64,000 nt of DNA from Manihot esculenta (lineage: Eukaryota; Streptophyta; Magnoliopsida; Malpighiales; Euphorbiaceae): NCBI RefSeq assembly GCF_001659605.2, contig NC_035176.2, positions 22,606,847-22,670,846 on the forward strand, in the 5' to 3' direction. A model generated the notes under the pieces. The model was not told where the DNA came from, made no database searches, and saw only the letters and a program-made list of their open reading frames with translations. A program made the position numbers and the translations under genes. Positions 1 through 10,500 of the stretch are shown here, piece after piece. Numbering within the stretch: position 1 is the stretch's first letter; the number at the start of each line of letters is the position of its first letter.

Positions 1-282
1 TTGAAGAATCGAAGACTAGAGGGAAGACTTTTGATATAGTACAACAATCGCCCAAAGTAGGCCATGAGCTGGTACTCGAAGACAAAGCTACGTGGTAAGG
101 ATATGATTAGATGATATTCGGTTCCACTAGTGGAAAGAATATCCGGACACCGTAAGTCTCAGCTCTTCGTCAAGACTCGCCCTCTCAACTACAAAACAAA
201 GCTCCTTAGGAAGTTACCGTTAGATAATGCAATCCAACAGATTCCCATTACACCTATAATCGCGGTATCCTATATCCACTAG
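1..282 (+). mobile_element. Tat/Ogre-like LTR, upstream part (U3), cut by window start and by a solo LTR
   Basis: This stretch ends at ACTAG (278-282) and resumes at 1735 after the inserted solo LTR. Rejoining the two parts gives a promoter-like region with a TATA box (AGTATAAAAGC) at about 1793-1803, then a leader containing GACTTGAGCGTCGG at about 1892-1905. That leader phrase is familiar to me from LTRs of the Tat/Ogre/Retand group of Ty3 elements; this is recall, not a search. The left end lies outside the window. Confidence 0.5.
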
Positions 283-1734
283 TGATAGAGCCAAATTTAG
301 ACCATTTTATCATGTTGTTATTAATGTTAATTTACACTTTTTCTGCTTAATTCTGTGATTTTGATCTTATTTTGCAGAAAATAGTGTAAAGAGGTAATTT
401 GGTGAAAATGCTCTTAAAATTGCCTAAAAAGGGATAAAGGAGAACAAGCTTGTTGCCCAAGTCAAGTTGCAGCTGAAGTGAAGATAAATAAGGAAAGTGC
501 TAAATAAGGAAACTGGTAAATAAGGAAAGTACATTCAGCAGAGTAATTTGAAATTCAAATTTCAAATCTTCAAGAAGTCTTTCCCTTATTCAAGAAGCCA
601 AATCTCAAGAAGATGCACATTCAAACTTCAAAATTCAAAATTCAGCTTGTTTAGGAAGCCAAATCTCAAGAAAACATACTTGCCTTCAAAGTAATCAAGA
701 TTCAAAATTCAAAATTCAAAAGAAGGTTCCACCTCATCACGGAGACCTAGGGCAACACTTTCAACTATAAAAAGACACATAAGGAGTCGCCCCATGCCTT
801 TTCTTCTCTCCCTTGAACACACATTCGGGATTGCAAGTGGCAGCACCTCTCCTTCCTCTCCAAGCGCCGATTGATTCCTTTCCTCTTCTCTTTCTTTTAT
901 TTTGTGTTTTGTTTCAGTCATGAGTGGCTGAAACCTCTTTTTCTAGTTGAAGATTAGGTGAAATTTTGGTTGTTTTATGGATTGGGAGATCTGAACATAC
1001 ATTGTTTATTTTTTATTTTTTATTTTTCAATATTTATGCAATTTCATGCTTAATTCCATTGTTGTTTTGTTGTTTAGATCAATAGGGCCCATTAATTCTT
1101 GATTGTAAAGTAATAATTTGTTAGTTTGGATAGTTTTAAGTCCGTAATTGCTTGGATTATTTAAACACAAGTAACTCTTGGTGTAGAAACTAAGAAAATT
1201 GCATGATCTAGCAATATCACCATGCGTTTGGGTAACTAGAATTAGGTCTCTCTATTTCTTAATGCAATTGACAGTTGTTAGATGCCAAAGGTCCAAGGAC
1301 ATTCCTTGGCAACTTGTTGATTAGTAATTAGTTAGAGGACGTTCCCTAATTGATTTATGCTTAAGAAGAGATATGGTGATGAGAAGCGTCTTCCATCTCC
1401 ATAACTAATTTATTGAATCAAATAAAGAAATTTTTGTGTCAATGCTCAATCCCAACAACTAAAGTGGATTCAATTCTTCAACTAGAGCTTTTCTCATTAT
1501 TGAATCTCTTTACTTTATTATTTGCTTTACTTTGTTGCTTTTAATTCTAGTTCAATTCATCAATCTCAAAACCCTCCTTTTTATTTTACTTTCGTTTGTT
1601 TACTTGGTCTTGATAAGGAAAATAGGTAAGTATCAATTCCCTATGGATTCGATCATTTTACCACTATCTACAGTTATAAAATTGTTGATAACCAAAAAGA
1701 TTATTTTTTATCGGTTTCGACAACCACACAATCA
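283..1734 (+). mobile_element. Solo LTR of an Athila-like Ty3 retrotransposon
   Basis: It starts TGATAGAG, ends AATCA, and is flanked by an exact 5-bp target duplication ACTAG (278-282 and 1735-1739). It aligns by eye along most of its length with the two LTRs of the Athila-like element at 45146-53984, read in the opposite orientation. Shared stretches include the GGTTTCAGCCACTCATG region and the ends near CGACAACC. No internal domain is present, so this is the product of LTR-LTR recombination. The copy is closer to the fragment at 23716-24766 than to the 45-54 kb element. Confidence 0.85.
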
Positions 1735-1990
1735 ACTAGCTAATGCTAGTCGAACTTCCTAGAGATTTGATAATCATCTCCATCTTCTTACAGTATAAAA
1801 GCAAATGAATACAGATATCAAGGTACACAATTCTTACACAAGTACTCTTGAGTTCCAATCATTATATTACATTCGTCTTTTTCAGTTTACTGACTTGAGC
1901 GTCGGACTGGTTGCTATAAACACTCATCACATCACTTTCTTTTTCTTACAGGTTGACCAATCACAAGACAATCTTGTTTCAGCCACGTCA
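1735..1990 (+). mobile_element. Tat/Ogre-like LTR, downstream part (TATA, R, U5)
   Basis: This continues the LTR that ends at 282. It has a TATA box at about 1793-1803 and the GACTTGAGCGTCGG leader phrase at about 1892. A probable end is ...CACGTCA at 1990, after which AT-rich sequence begins. The internal region and partner LTR are absent downstream, so the copy is solo or truncated. Confidence 0.5.
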
Positions 1991-2034
1991 ATTAATAAAA
2001 CCATTAATAAAACCATAATATCATTCAAATTATT

Positions 2035-2038
<4 letters not shown>

Positions 2039-2087
<49 letters not shown>
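2039..2087. repeat. (TA)n microsatellite
   Basis: An uninterrupted run of about 24 TA units. Confidence 0.95.
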
Positions 2088-2088
<1 letters not shown>

Positions 2089-2940
2089 CGGTTTTTAGCA
2101 TGATATCAGTTTGATTATTGATAAAAACCTAAAATTAAAAGCAAAATAACTAAACAAGTTTAGTGCAATTTTTACATCTATTTTTTTTTTCGTTCCTAAT
2201 TGAAAAACTAGATTCCACATAGAAAATTGACAAAATTAAGGGAAAAAACTAAAGTTTTATAAAAAAAATTTCATCAAGGAGATACACAACATATCAAATT
2301 AAAAATATTACAAAAATTAAAATGCAAAAGCAGCAAAAACTTGTCCAGAAAATTTAATAAATATTGATTCATGGCAGAAAATAAAATTCTAGATATCCGA
2401 CTTTAAAAATTCTCTATAAATAGCAATACCCGAAAAAGATATACTTTTAGCATATCGTTGTTCAAACATTAAACTAAAATATAATAAAAATAACTATTTT
2501 ATTTTGTGCAAGATTCAAAACACAAAAATTCATCCACTGATATTAAAGACTTGAAAGATTTAGCAACAAACTTATAAAAAAAATAATTAATCTACATTGA
2601 ATTTACATAAAATAAATATATATCCTAAAACTAGACATCCATCATAAAAAAAAGCTAATTAAAGTGCAAAAATTAATTAGTCAAAATCGGATATCACTAC
2701 TAACAATTAGATATGAATAGAAACATTAAGAATTTACCAAAGAATATAGAAGATGTTTTTTTAATATAAAAAAAAGAAGCTATTTCATATTAAAACAATC
2801 CAATAGATTCATCTGAATTTGAGGTACAAAATATAACAATTATATGGTACATATATGGAATTTATAAAACTCACAAAAATAGAAAAAAAAAAAAAGCTTA
2901 ATAGCTTATTTAAAAATTATACATTTTTCGGTTGATTATT
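2088..2940. other. AT-rich intergenic DNA without recognisable features
   Basis: Many short A and T runs. No reading frame of note, no tRNA-like boxes and no repeat that I recognise. Confidence 0.6.
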
Positions 2941-3080
2941 TATAATATTTGATATTATACTGACTCTGATCTAAATCTATAAAACAAAAAGAATACCAAA
3001 TAGTTTAATATATAATATTTGATATTATACTGACTCTGATATGGATCTATAAAACAAAAAAAATACCAAGTAGTTTAATG
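2941..3080. repeat. 70-bp tandem duplication
   Basis: Two adjacent copies (2941-3010 and 3011-3080) with the same start (TATAATATTTGATATTATAC) and the same end (TAGTTTAAT). They differ at only a handful of bases. Confidence 0.9.
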
Positions 3081-3585
3081 GACAAAACCTTCTATACTTT
3101 TAAGTCAATAATAATATAAGAGTAGAAGAATAATTAAGAATAAGATTTCGTATATGTAGGTTGCCCATATATATATATATAAATTTAGTGCCCATGCCTG
3201 ATACTTGGAGAATTTAGTTGACTTCCGTTTGGTCTATGACACTCTATTTTAATGAGATACAGAGTTTTGATAATTATGTTTGAAGTGAGATTCTTTAGTA
3301 AGACCAAACACGTAGCACCTTTGAATGTGAAAACATTCTTTGAGGTGAAATTTAATATTTCATCTTATAGTCCTTTTTTAAGTTTCACATATTTAGATTT
3401 CAATTTTTGTTGGGATGAAAATTGATGTCACCTATACTTCTTTTTAAAGTGAAACTATATTGAGTTTTCTTGATATCATGAAGTCTTTAGAGTGACAGGA
3501 AACAAAATTAAAATAAAAATTTAGAGAAAATCTAATGAATTAAATTAAGTGAAAAAGAGTGTGATATGAAGGGAAACTTGCATAA
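3081..3585. other. AT-rich intergenic DNA, no feature supported
   Basis: Contains a short (AT)n run near 3166-3180. No gene or known repeat recognised. Confidence 0.5.
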
Positions 3586-3594
3586 ATTAATTAA

Positions 3595-4677
3595 GAGGGA
3601 TTTATAATTTAGTCTCTGAGTATTATCATTATTAACAAGTCAGTCCCTACATTTTCAGAAATCTATTGAAACGTTTTTATTTTCTCTCTCCATCAATGAA
3701 ATAGTTCTTCCGTCTATTTATGCCATTAAAAATATAGCAAAAGACCAAATTACCCTCCCTCTTCTCCTCCTCCTCCTTCTCCTTCTTCTTCTTCTTCTTC
3801 TTCTTTTTCTTCTTCTTCTTCGATTCTTCTTTCGTTTTTCTTTTTCTTTTTCTTTTGTAAGGAGGAGGAAAAGGAGAGATTCTTCCCGTCAACAAAATAG
3901 TCATTCCGTCTATTTCTGGCGTTAAAAATATAGCAAAAGACCAAATTACCCTCCCTCTTCTCCTCCTCCTCCTTATTCTCCTTGTCTTTCTTCTTCGATT
4001 CTTCCTCTTCTTCTTCTTCTTCTATTCTTCTTCAGTTTTTCTTTTTCTTTTCTTTTTCTTCTTTAAGGAGGAGAAGAAGGAGAGATTCTTTCCGTCAACG
4101 AAATAGTCCTTCTATCTATTTCTGCCGTTAAAAATATAGCAAAAGATCAATTACCCTCCCTCTTCTCCTCCTCCTCCTTCTCCTTCCCCTTCTCTTTCTT
4201 TTTCTTCTTCTTCAATTCTTCTTCGGTTTTTCTTTTTTTTTTCTTCTTTAAGGAGGGGGAGAATGAGAGATTTAATTAGCATTTCTTCTTTTTCTTTTTT
4301 GAGGAGGAGGAAGAGGAGGGACTATTTCGTTGACGGGAAGAAACGATAAAAACGTTTTAATAGATATGAGAAAAGATAAGGATATTTTAATATATCTGAA
4401 AAAATATAAGGATGTTTTAATAAATTTCTGAAAATGTAGAGACTGACTTGTTAATAATGGCAATACCCAACAATTAAATAAGAGATTTTATTTGAGGGAA
4501 AAATTGGGTTTTAAAAATTTTCTCTTTCATTCGTCATCTATTTTTAACGGAAAAGAGGACGGAATGACTATTTCGTTGACAAAGAGAAAATATAAGGACG
4601 TTTTAATAAATTTTTAAAAATGTAGGGACTGACTTGTTAATAATAGTAATATCCAAGAATTAAATAGTAAATCTCTC
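3595..4677. mobile_element. Mutator-like foldback element (MULE-MITE) with internal pyrimidine-rich tandem repeats
   Basis: The flanks carry a 9-bp direct repeat ATTAATTAA (3586-3594 and 4678-4686), the target duplication length typical of Mutator-like elements. The ends are long inverted repeats: GAGGGATTTATAATTTAG on the left against GAGAGATTTACTATTTAA on the complement of the right end. Similarity continues for more than 100 bp through AACAAGTCAGTCCCTACATT. The interior has about three copies of a roughly 200-bp unit, each a CTC/CTT-rich tract followed by AAGGAGGAG and CCGTCAACGAAATAGTC-like sequence. A further inverted copy of the terminal sequence lies at about 4330-4480. No transposase is present, so it is non-autonomous. 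Confidence 0.75.
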
Positions 4678-4777
4678 ATTAATTAAAGTGATGAAGACGC
4701 TACAAGAATATATCACTTACACGCCAATAATGGCAATTTTTTTTTGCTTTTTACTTTTTATTTTTCGGTGCAAATTT

Positions 4778-4931
4778 TAAATATTTTCTCCCCTTAAAAC
4801 GCTTATCTTTTGTTTGGATTTAGGAAATAGAATCGAATTAAATCTTTAAATATTTTCTCCCCTTAAACGCTTATCTTTTGTTTGGATTTAGGAAATCGAA
4901 TTGAAAAGAAAAGAAAAGAAAAGAAAAGAAA
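4778..4931. repeat. 69-bp tandem duplication followed by (AAAAG)n
   Basis: TAAATATTTTCTCCCCTTAA begins at 4778 and again at 4847, and each copy ends TTTGGATTTAGGAAAT. The second copy runs into a (GAAAA)n tract at about 4903-4931. The wider region to about 5220 has GAAAAGAAA/TTTCTTTTC stretches facing each other and may be an old MITE, which I cannot prove. Confidence 0.8.
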
Positions 4932-5224
4932 TTCAATTTCTAACCTATTCCCTTGTTTGAACAAAAATTAGAGAGAAAAGAAGAGAATGGAGCAGAAATT
5001 TGATGTCTCAATTTCTCTTCATTAGCTCAAAATAAATAGAAATTATTATATATCATTAGTGTAAAAATTACTTATATACCCTTTATGTCATGCAAAAAGA
5101 AAACTATCAAAAGTAATTTTATTAGGAGAGAAATTTTTATTTCTACTCTCCATCCAAACAATAGAAAAGAAATTTGATTTCTTTTCTTCTCTTTTCAATT
5201 CTCTTCATTTATTTTTTTAATTTT

Positions 5225-5585
5225 TCCTTAATTTCATGATACAATTAGAATTAATGTTATATTTATATAAAAAAAAAAGGATAACCCTAGTCTAAAAAAT
5301 TTTAAATAAAATAAATAAATCTAAATAGATAAAACAATGAGCGATGACATCCCTTGTTAGAAGGGGTTAACAATTTATATTACCCAAATTTTAATTTTTT
5401 TAATTTTCACTGTTTCATTTTTATTTTATTAATTTATTTTTTTCTTAAATCTAGCCCAAAATTTTCAGCCTCATAAAAGTTTTATGGGCCGCATTACATA
5501 ATACAGCTAAATCGGTTTCTCAAGTTCATTTAAAGTGATGAATAATATTAAAATTTATTCCAATTAAACAATATAAATTTTTGGT
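5225..5585. other. AT-rich intergenic DNA, no feature supported
   Basis: No open frame or repeat structure recognised. Confidence 0.5.
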
Positions 5586-5590
5586 ATTTT

Positions 5591-5687
5591 TGCACTCCGA
5601 GGCTTAGTCTGGTGGAAAATGCATCCTTGTAGCCTTGTGAGGTCAAAGGTTCGACCCCCACCCCCTATTTCAAAAAAAAAAAAAAAA
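5591..5687 (+). mobile_element. tRNA-derived SINE with poly(A) tail
   Basis: An RNA polymerase III A-box-like sequence (GGCTTAGTCTGGTGG, 5601-5615) is followed 32 bp later by a near-perfect B box (GGTTCGACCCC, 5648-5658) and a run of about 15 A. This layout is standard for plant tRNA-derived SINEs. It is the best preserved of four related copies in the window; the others are at 6920-7014, 26923-27018 and 27752-27836. Confidence 0.75.
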
Positions 5688-5931
5688 TTGATCTTTTTAG
5701 ATTAAAAATAGATATTTAAAATCGCTTCCAAAATTATTTTTTTTCCTTTTTTTTTTTTTCTACAGATTGAGATGGAATTTTTGGTGGAAATCAAATCCTG
5801 GCTGTGCCAAAGGATTCCAAATGCCTTTGCCAATTCAACTGACAGGCCTTCCAAAATGTTTGCCTAAATTTTAAAATATAATAGTGTAGACTCCCTAGTT
5901 TGCTTACATGTGCATATTCGATATTTATAGT

Positions 5932-6422
5932 TAACCGTATTCGGTTCAAATCGATAGTGAACAGTATTTAGTTCAAATAAAAAAATTGATCGAATTGAGT
6001 TAATTTAAAAATTAATTTAATTTTTTATTCATTTCGATTTAGTTCGATTCGATTTTTAATTTTAAAATTTCAATTATTTCGGTTTGATTCAATTTTTTCT
6101 GTATCAAACTTAACCGATTAGTAATAATAGTATATTATTTTTAATAATATAGAGATATTAGATCATATTAAAATTAAAATATTCAAAAATACTAAAAATA
6201 AAGTGTAAAAAATAAAAAAATTATTAAAAATTCAAGCCAATCAAATTGAATCGAATCAAACTAAATCAGATTGGTATAGTTTGATTTGATTTTTTATTAA
6301 AATCGATTTGATTCGATTTCTAATCAAAATCAGTTTGATTTGATTTTTATAAATACCAAAATTTTAATTTTCGATTTATTCAGTTTGATTTTAAATCAAA
6401 CCGATCGAATGATCAGCCTAGA
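5932..6422. mobile_element. Degenerate foldback MITE rich in GATTTGATTCG-type repeats
   Basis: The region is built of short alternating TTCGGTTC/GATTTGATT and complementary AATCAAATTGAATCG stretches, so it can fold on itself over most of its length. The ends are weak inverted repeats (TTCGGTTCAAA on the left, TCAAACCGATCGAA on the right). Similar structures occur at 22572-23293 and, better preserved, at 57435-58109. Exact ends and target duplication could not be fixed here. Confidence 0.5.
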
Positions 6423-6919
6423 ATTTGTAATACTGTATGCTTTATATTATTTGAATTTATTTTTACATTGTATAGTGGGCCATAAGTTTGAGCTTGATGT
6501 TGGATCTTGACATCAGTAAGAATTACTACCAGCTTTGATAGTTTTCAGCCAATCTAAGTTCTAGCATTGGTTTGGTCCATAAGATAAAGTGATGACAATT
6601 TAAGCTGATTAATCCAAAATTACATGAAAGTTGAGATTATTAATTTTATCTGTCCACATATATGTAAATAAAATAATCATTTTAATTCGAATGAAATAAA
6701 CGAGAAAAAAAAAATCAAAATAAGAGTGGAGAAAAATAAAATTAAGAAGTCATTTTAATTTGTAATTATAAATCTTGAATAATTAATTTTGATTAAAATG
6801 TCAAAATTAAAGCTTATTTTAGCGCCTCTTTAAAATAGGGTATTTATAACACAGTTCCTAAAATTTAGGAAACACATAAATTAGTTCCTACCTTTTTAAT
6901 GAGAAAAAAGGTTTTCTTG
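6423..6919. other. AT-rich intergenic DNA, no feature supported
   Basis: No gene, tRNA or repeat recognised. Confidence 0.5.
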
Positions 6920-7014
6920 TTTTTTTTTTTTATTTTAAATGGAAATTGAAAATTAGAAGAGTTGAATATGAAATCTCGCACATTTATTCAGATAAACTTT
7001 ACAATCAGACTAAA
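6920..7014 (-). mobile_element. Decayed tRNA-derived SINE, antisense copy
   Basis: The complement reads TTAGTCTGATTGTAAAG (A-box region), then TTTATCTGAATAAAT, then a degenerate B-box region and a terminal A run that is the T10 tract on the plus strand. The order matches the copies at 27752-27836 and 26923-27018. Confidence 0.6.
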
Positions 7015-7821
7015 TATGTTAGTACAATGAGAAACCGTCTTTAAAATGTAATTTATTAACAAAATAGTCATTTTGTTAAAAATTTACTATTAGAATATAA
7101 TAACTTATTTTTTTCAATTTCATTTTTTATAACAGTTTAGTCTCTTTAATTTTAATAATTTATAATAATTTAATTTTTATAATTTTAATATTTATAATAA
7201 TTTAATCCTTGAATTTGAGTTGAGTTTTTTATCAATAGTTAATTAATGTTAAATTTAATAGAAAGACTAGTTTATTGATAAAATAAAAATTTAGTGACAT
7301 TATAGAAAAATAGGGATCAAATTATGGTTTTGCTAAATCTCAAGAATTATGCTATAAATTACCCTTTAAAAAATTGGCCAACAACCATATAAGCCTTGTA
7401 TTACTATATTTAACATCCAAAATAGAGTTTTTCTCTTAAAATTTTATACTTATTTAATAATAACAAAATATTTTTACAATTTAAATATTAATATATAAAT
7501 TGTAAATTACTAGAGACTAAAAAAAAATTGACGGAACCAATTAACAAAATGTAAAAAATTAATTTATTACACATATTTAATATTTTCTACACATATTTAT
7601 TAAAATTAATAAAAATATTAAAAAATTCAGTAATAAAAAAATTGTATATATCTATATAATATATATATAAGAATGGAAACGGGAAGGGAATAATAAAATG
7701 GACAAAAGTACCTTTCACTTTCATATTATTTATAATTATATTATTTTTAATTATTTAAATTAATTTAAAATTTTATATCAATTTAAATTTATTAATTCTA
7801 TTTACATTTAACTTCCACTTA
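7015..7821. other. AT-rich intergenic DNA, no feature supported
   Basis: Long stretches of TAATAATTT-like sequence. Nothing coding or structured was recognised. Confidence 0.5.
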
Positions 7822-7826
7822 TAATT

Positions 7827-8147
7827 TGTTAGACTATTTTCAACTGCCCGTATTCCTTTATTCATTAAATCATAATTGTTTTGGTTTTCTTATTATTTGT
7901 TTATTCGCCCTTAAGATCAAGAAATGGATAGCTTAGTGGCATGATAATGTCATCATGAGATTTAATTGATTTAGTTGCAGTAGTTGTTTAATTTCTTTGT
8001 GATTTGTCAGATTCGTGGATACAAGATATGTATTCACTAACTACTTTGTAAAGCCTATATAAAGGCGGATACTTTGAACTTTTTTAATGCAATGTGTTTT
8101 CCCATCTCTTATATATTTTTTAAGCATTTTATTTCTCTTATTCAACA
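7827..8147 (+). repeat. 5' LTR of the copia element
   Basis: 321 bp, TGTTAGA...TTCAACA. Contains a TATA-like CCTATATAAAGG at about 8054-8065 and continues into a leader. It matches the 3' LTR over most of its length; about 9 bp near GCAATGTG are missing from the 3' copy. Confidence 0.9.
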
Positions 8148-8148
8148 G

Positions 8149-8160
8149 TGGTATTAGAGT
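8149..8160 (+). promoter_or_regulatory. Primer binding site, tRNA-iMet type (copia)
   Basis: TGGTATTAGAGT, one base after the LTR end. It differs from the usual TGGTATCAGAGC by two C-to-T changes. Confidence 0.85.
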
Positions 8161-8269
8161 CTGATTTGATAAAAAAAGAAAAAGAAAAACTGTGAGGGAG
8201 AGTTTACAAAAGGTAATAGTAGCTTTGAATCTTTTCCCTTCTTTATCTATGACTTCGTAGAGCAGTTTT

Positions 8270-9130
8270 CTGCAAGTACCTATTCCACGTTATAATGGTC
8301 ACTATGACTATTGGAGCATATTGATGGATAATTTTCTTCGGTCAAAGGAGTATTGGCTAATTATTGAGTATGATCTTGAAGAGCCAGCAGAAAGTGGAGT
8401 TTGAAGCGAGAAAATTGAAAGATTTGAAGGCAAAGAATTATCTCTTTCAAGTTATTGATCATCCCATTTTGGAACCATTCTTTATAAAGTAACGTCCAAG
8501 GATATATGGGATTCCATGAAGAAGAAATATCAAGGCTCTGCTGGAGTGAAGCAGGCACAACTTCAAGTCTTGAGAAGAGATTTCAAGACTTTGCAGATGA
8601 AGGATGGAAAATCTGTCACTAGTTATTGTGCTAGAGACATGGAGATAAGTAACAAGACGTGGTTCCACGGCAAGAAGATAGAGGATGTAGCCATTATGGA
8701 AAATATATTGTGCTCTTTAACACCAAAGTTTGATTATGTCATTTGCTTTATTGAGGAGTCAAAAGACATAGATTCGCTCTCTATTAATGAGTTGCAAAGC
8801 TTCTTATTGGTCTATGAGCAGAAGATGAATCGAAGTTCAAATTTTGAGGAGCAAGCTTTGAAGGCTTTTACTAATACTCATTTCTCAAGCTCTACATGAA
8901 AGGGTAAAGGTAGAGGTAGAGGTAGAGGAAGAGAGAATCAAGGAAATAGAGATGGAGGTGATCAGGATGAAAACATGAATTTCAAAGGTGATGATGACCA
9001 CAACAAATGGAAAGCAAGGGTTTTTTACAAATTCAAGGTAGAATGCTTCCACTATTATAAATTTGATTATTATCATTCTAAATGTTACACTTGACTACCT
9101 AATGATAAGAAAGAGAAGTCTAATTTTGTT
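8270..9130 (+). pseudogene. copia gag (capsid and nucleocapsid), broken
   Basis: The product would be the structural Gag of a copia particle. The N-terminal phrase VPIPRYNGHYDYWS (from about 8275) is the conserved start of this copia gag type. An open stretch from 8516 to 8899 carries the capsid core (WDSMKKKYQG, then the LQVLRRDFKTL helix region). It is followed by an RG-rich linker at about 8900-8935 and a zinc-knuckle position at about 9045-9092. The knuckle reads CFHYYKFDYYHSKC, so its second cysteine is a tyrosine. Stops at about 8400 and 8897 and a shift near 8490 break the frame. Confidence 0.85.
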
Positions 9131-9151
9131 AAGAACAAAGGAGAGACCTTA

Positions 9152-10500
9152 TTGATGACGGTTCAGGCTAAAAAGAGACTTGAGCAAAATGTTTGGTGCG
9201 TGGATACAGGCTGCAACAACCACATGAGTGGAAGTAAGTCTTCATTTTCTAATTTAAATAAAGATTTTCATTCTATAGTTAGTTTTGGTGATTGCTCTAC
9301 TGTGGATGTAATGGGAAAGGGTGACATTAGGATTAGAACTAAGAATGGGTTTGTAGATATAATTTCTAATGTCTTCCATGTTTTTGCTTGGAAGAGCAGC
9401 TTGTTGAGTGTTGGGCAATTAATAGAAAGGGGTTATGTTATAACCATTAGGAATGGTGTTTGTGAGATTTCTAATCCTACTAGAGGAGCAATTGCTATTG
9501 TGAAAATGAGTTCAAACAAGTTATTTCCATTGAAGATTAAGAGTATTCAACCTTGTTTGATGGCAGAGGTGAAAGATCTTTCATGGTTGTGGCATTTCTG
9601 ATATGACCACTTGAGTTTTGGTGGATTGAAAATCCTCCAAATGAAGAATATGGTGATGAGTCTTCCTCAAATTACAATTCCATTCCAAATTTTTGAAGAA
9701 TGTGTTGTTGGCAAACAATATCGCCCTCCGTTCCTAAAAGGCAAGTCATGGAGAGCTAAGGAGATTTTGAAATTGATTCACTCTAATATTTGTGGATCAA
9801 TAAGTCTAATTTCTAATAGAGGTAAAAGATACGTTATTACCTTCATTGATGGTTATTCTCGAAAAAACTGAGTTATTTTTTACAGGAAAAATTTGAGGCT
9901 TTGAATGCATTTAAAAGCTTCAAGGCTTAAGTTGAGAATGAGAAAGGAAATACCATTAAGACTCTCCAAACTGATTGTGGTGGTGAATATTACTCTAAGA
10001 CTTTTGAGGAAGTTTGTGAAGCTCAAGGAATTCAAAAAGAGACCACAATAGCTTATACACTACAACAAAATGGTGTATCGAAGAGAAAAAATGAACAATT
10101 CTTAATATGATTCGTAGCTTGTTGGCCAGAGGAAGCGTCCCAAAGGAGTTTTGGCCAGAAGCAGTGAATTGGTATATTCGCATCTTGAACAGAAGTCCTA
10201 CTCTTGTTCTTTGAGGTGTGACACCAAAGGAGGCTTGGAGTGGAAGAAAACCAAGTATAGATCACTTTAAAATTTTTGGGTGCGTTGCCTATGCACATGT
10301 CCCGGACGAGAAAAGGAAGAAGCTTGATGATAAAGGCGAAAAGTGTCTTTCTTGGAGTCAGCAAAGTATCAAGGCATATAAGCTATTTAATCTACTAACA
10401 AAGAAGATAGTGACTAGCAGAGATGTTATGTTTGATGAAGAAAACAGTTGGGATTGGGACGAGCAACAATCTACTCAAGTTTTATGGTGATGAAGAAGTA
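9152..10500 (+). pseudogene. copia protease and integrase, broken
   Basis: The protease active site reads VWCVDTGCNNHMSG at about 9192-9233, with DTG in place of the commoner DSG. The GAG-pre-integrase part follows (LSVGQLIERGY). The integrase zinc-binding region (WHF then H, and ECVVGKQ near 9697-9717) has a stop after WHF and lacks its second CxxC cysteine. The integrase core starts with VITFIDGYSR near 9834. The rest, including NGVSERKN-like and PKEAWSG-like motifs, is spread over shifted frames to about 10490. Confidence 0.85.

Noticed and set aside
709..921. 70-codon minus-strand frame in the solo LTR
   Set aside because: It is antisense within an LTR, and equivalent positions in the other LTR copies do not keep it.
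3677..3944. Lys/Glu-rich open frames on the minus strand
   Set aside because: They are translations of the CTT/CTC tandem tracts within the foldback element; low complexity and no start context.
5591..5687. Considered as a functional tRNA gene because of the A- and B-box-like sequences
   Set aside because: There is no cloverleaf with paired acceptor stem, and it ends in poly(A). The related copies share the body, which fits a SINE.
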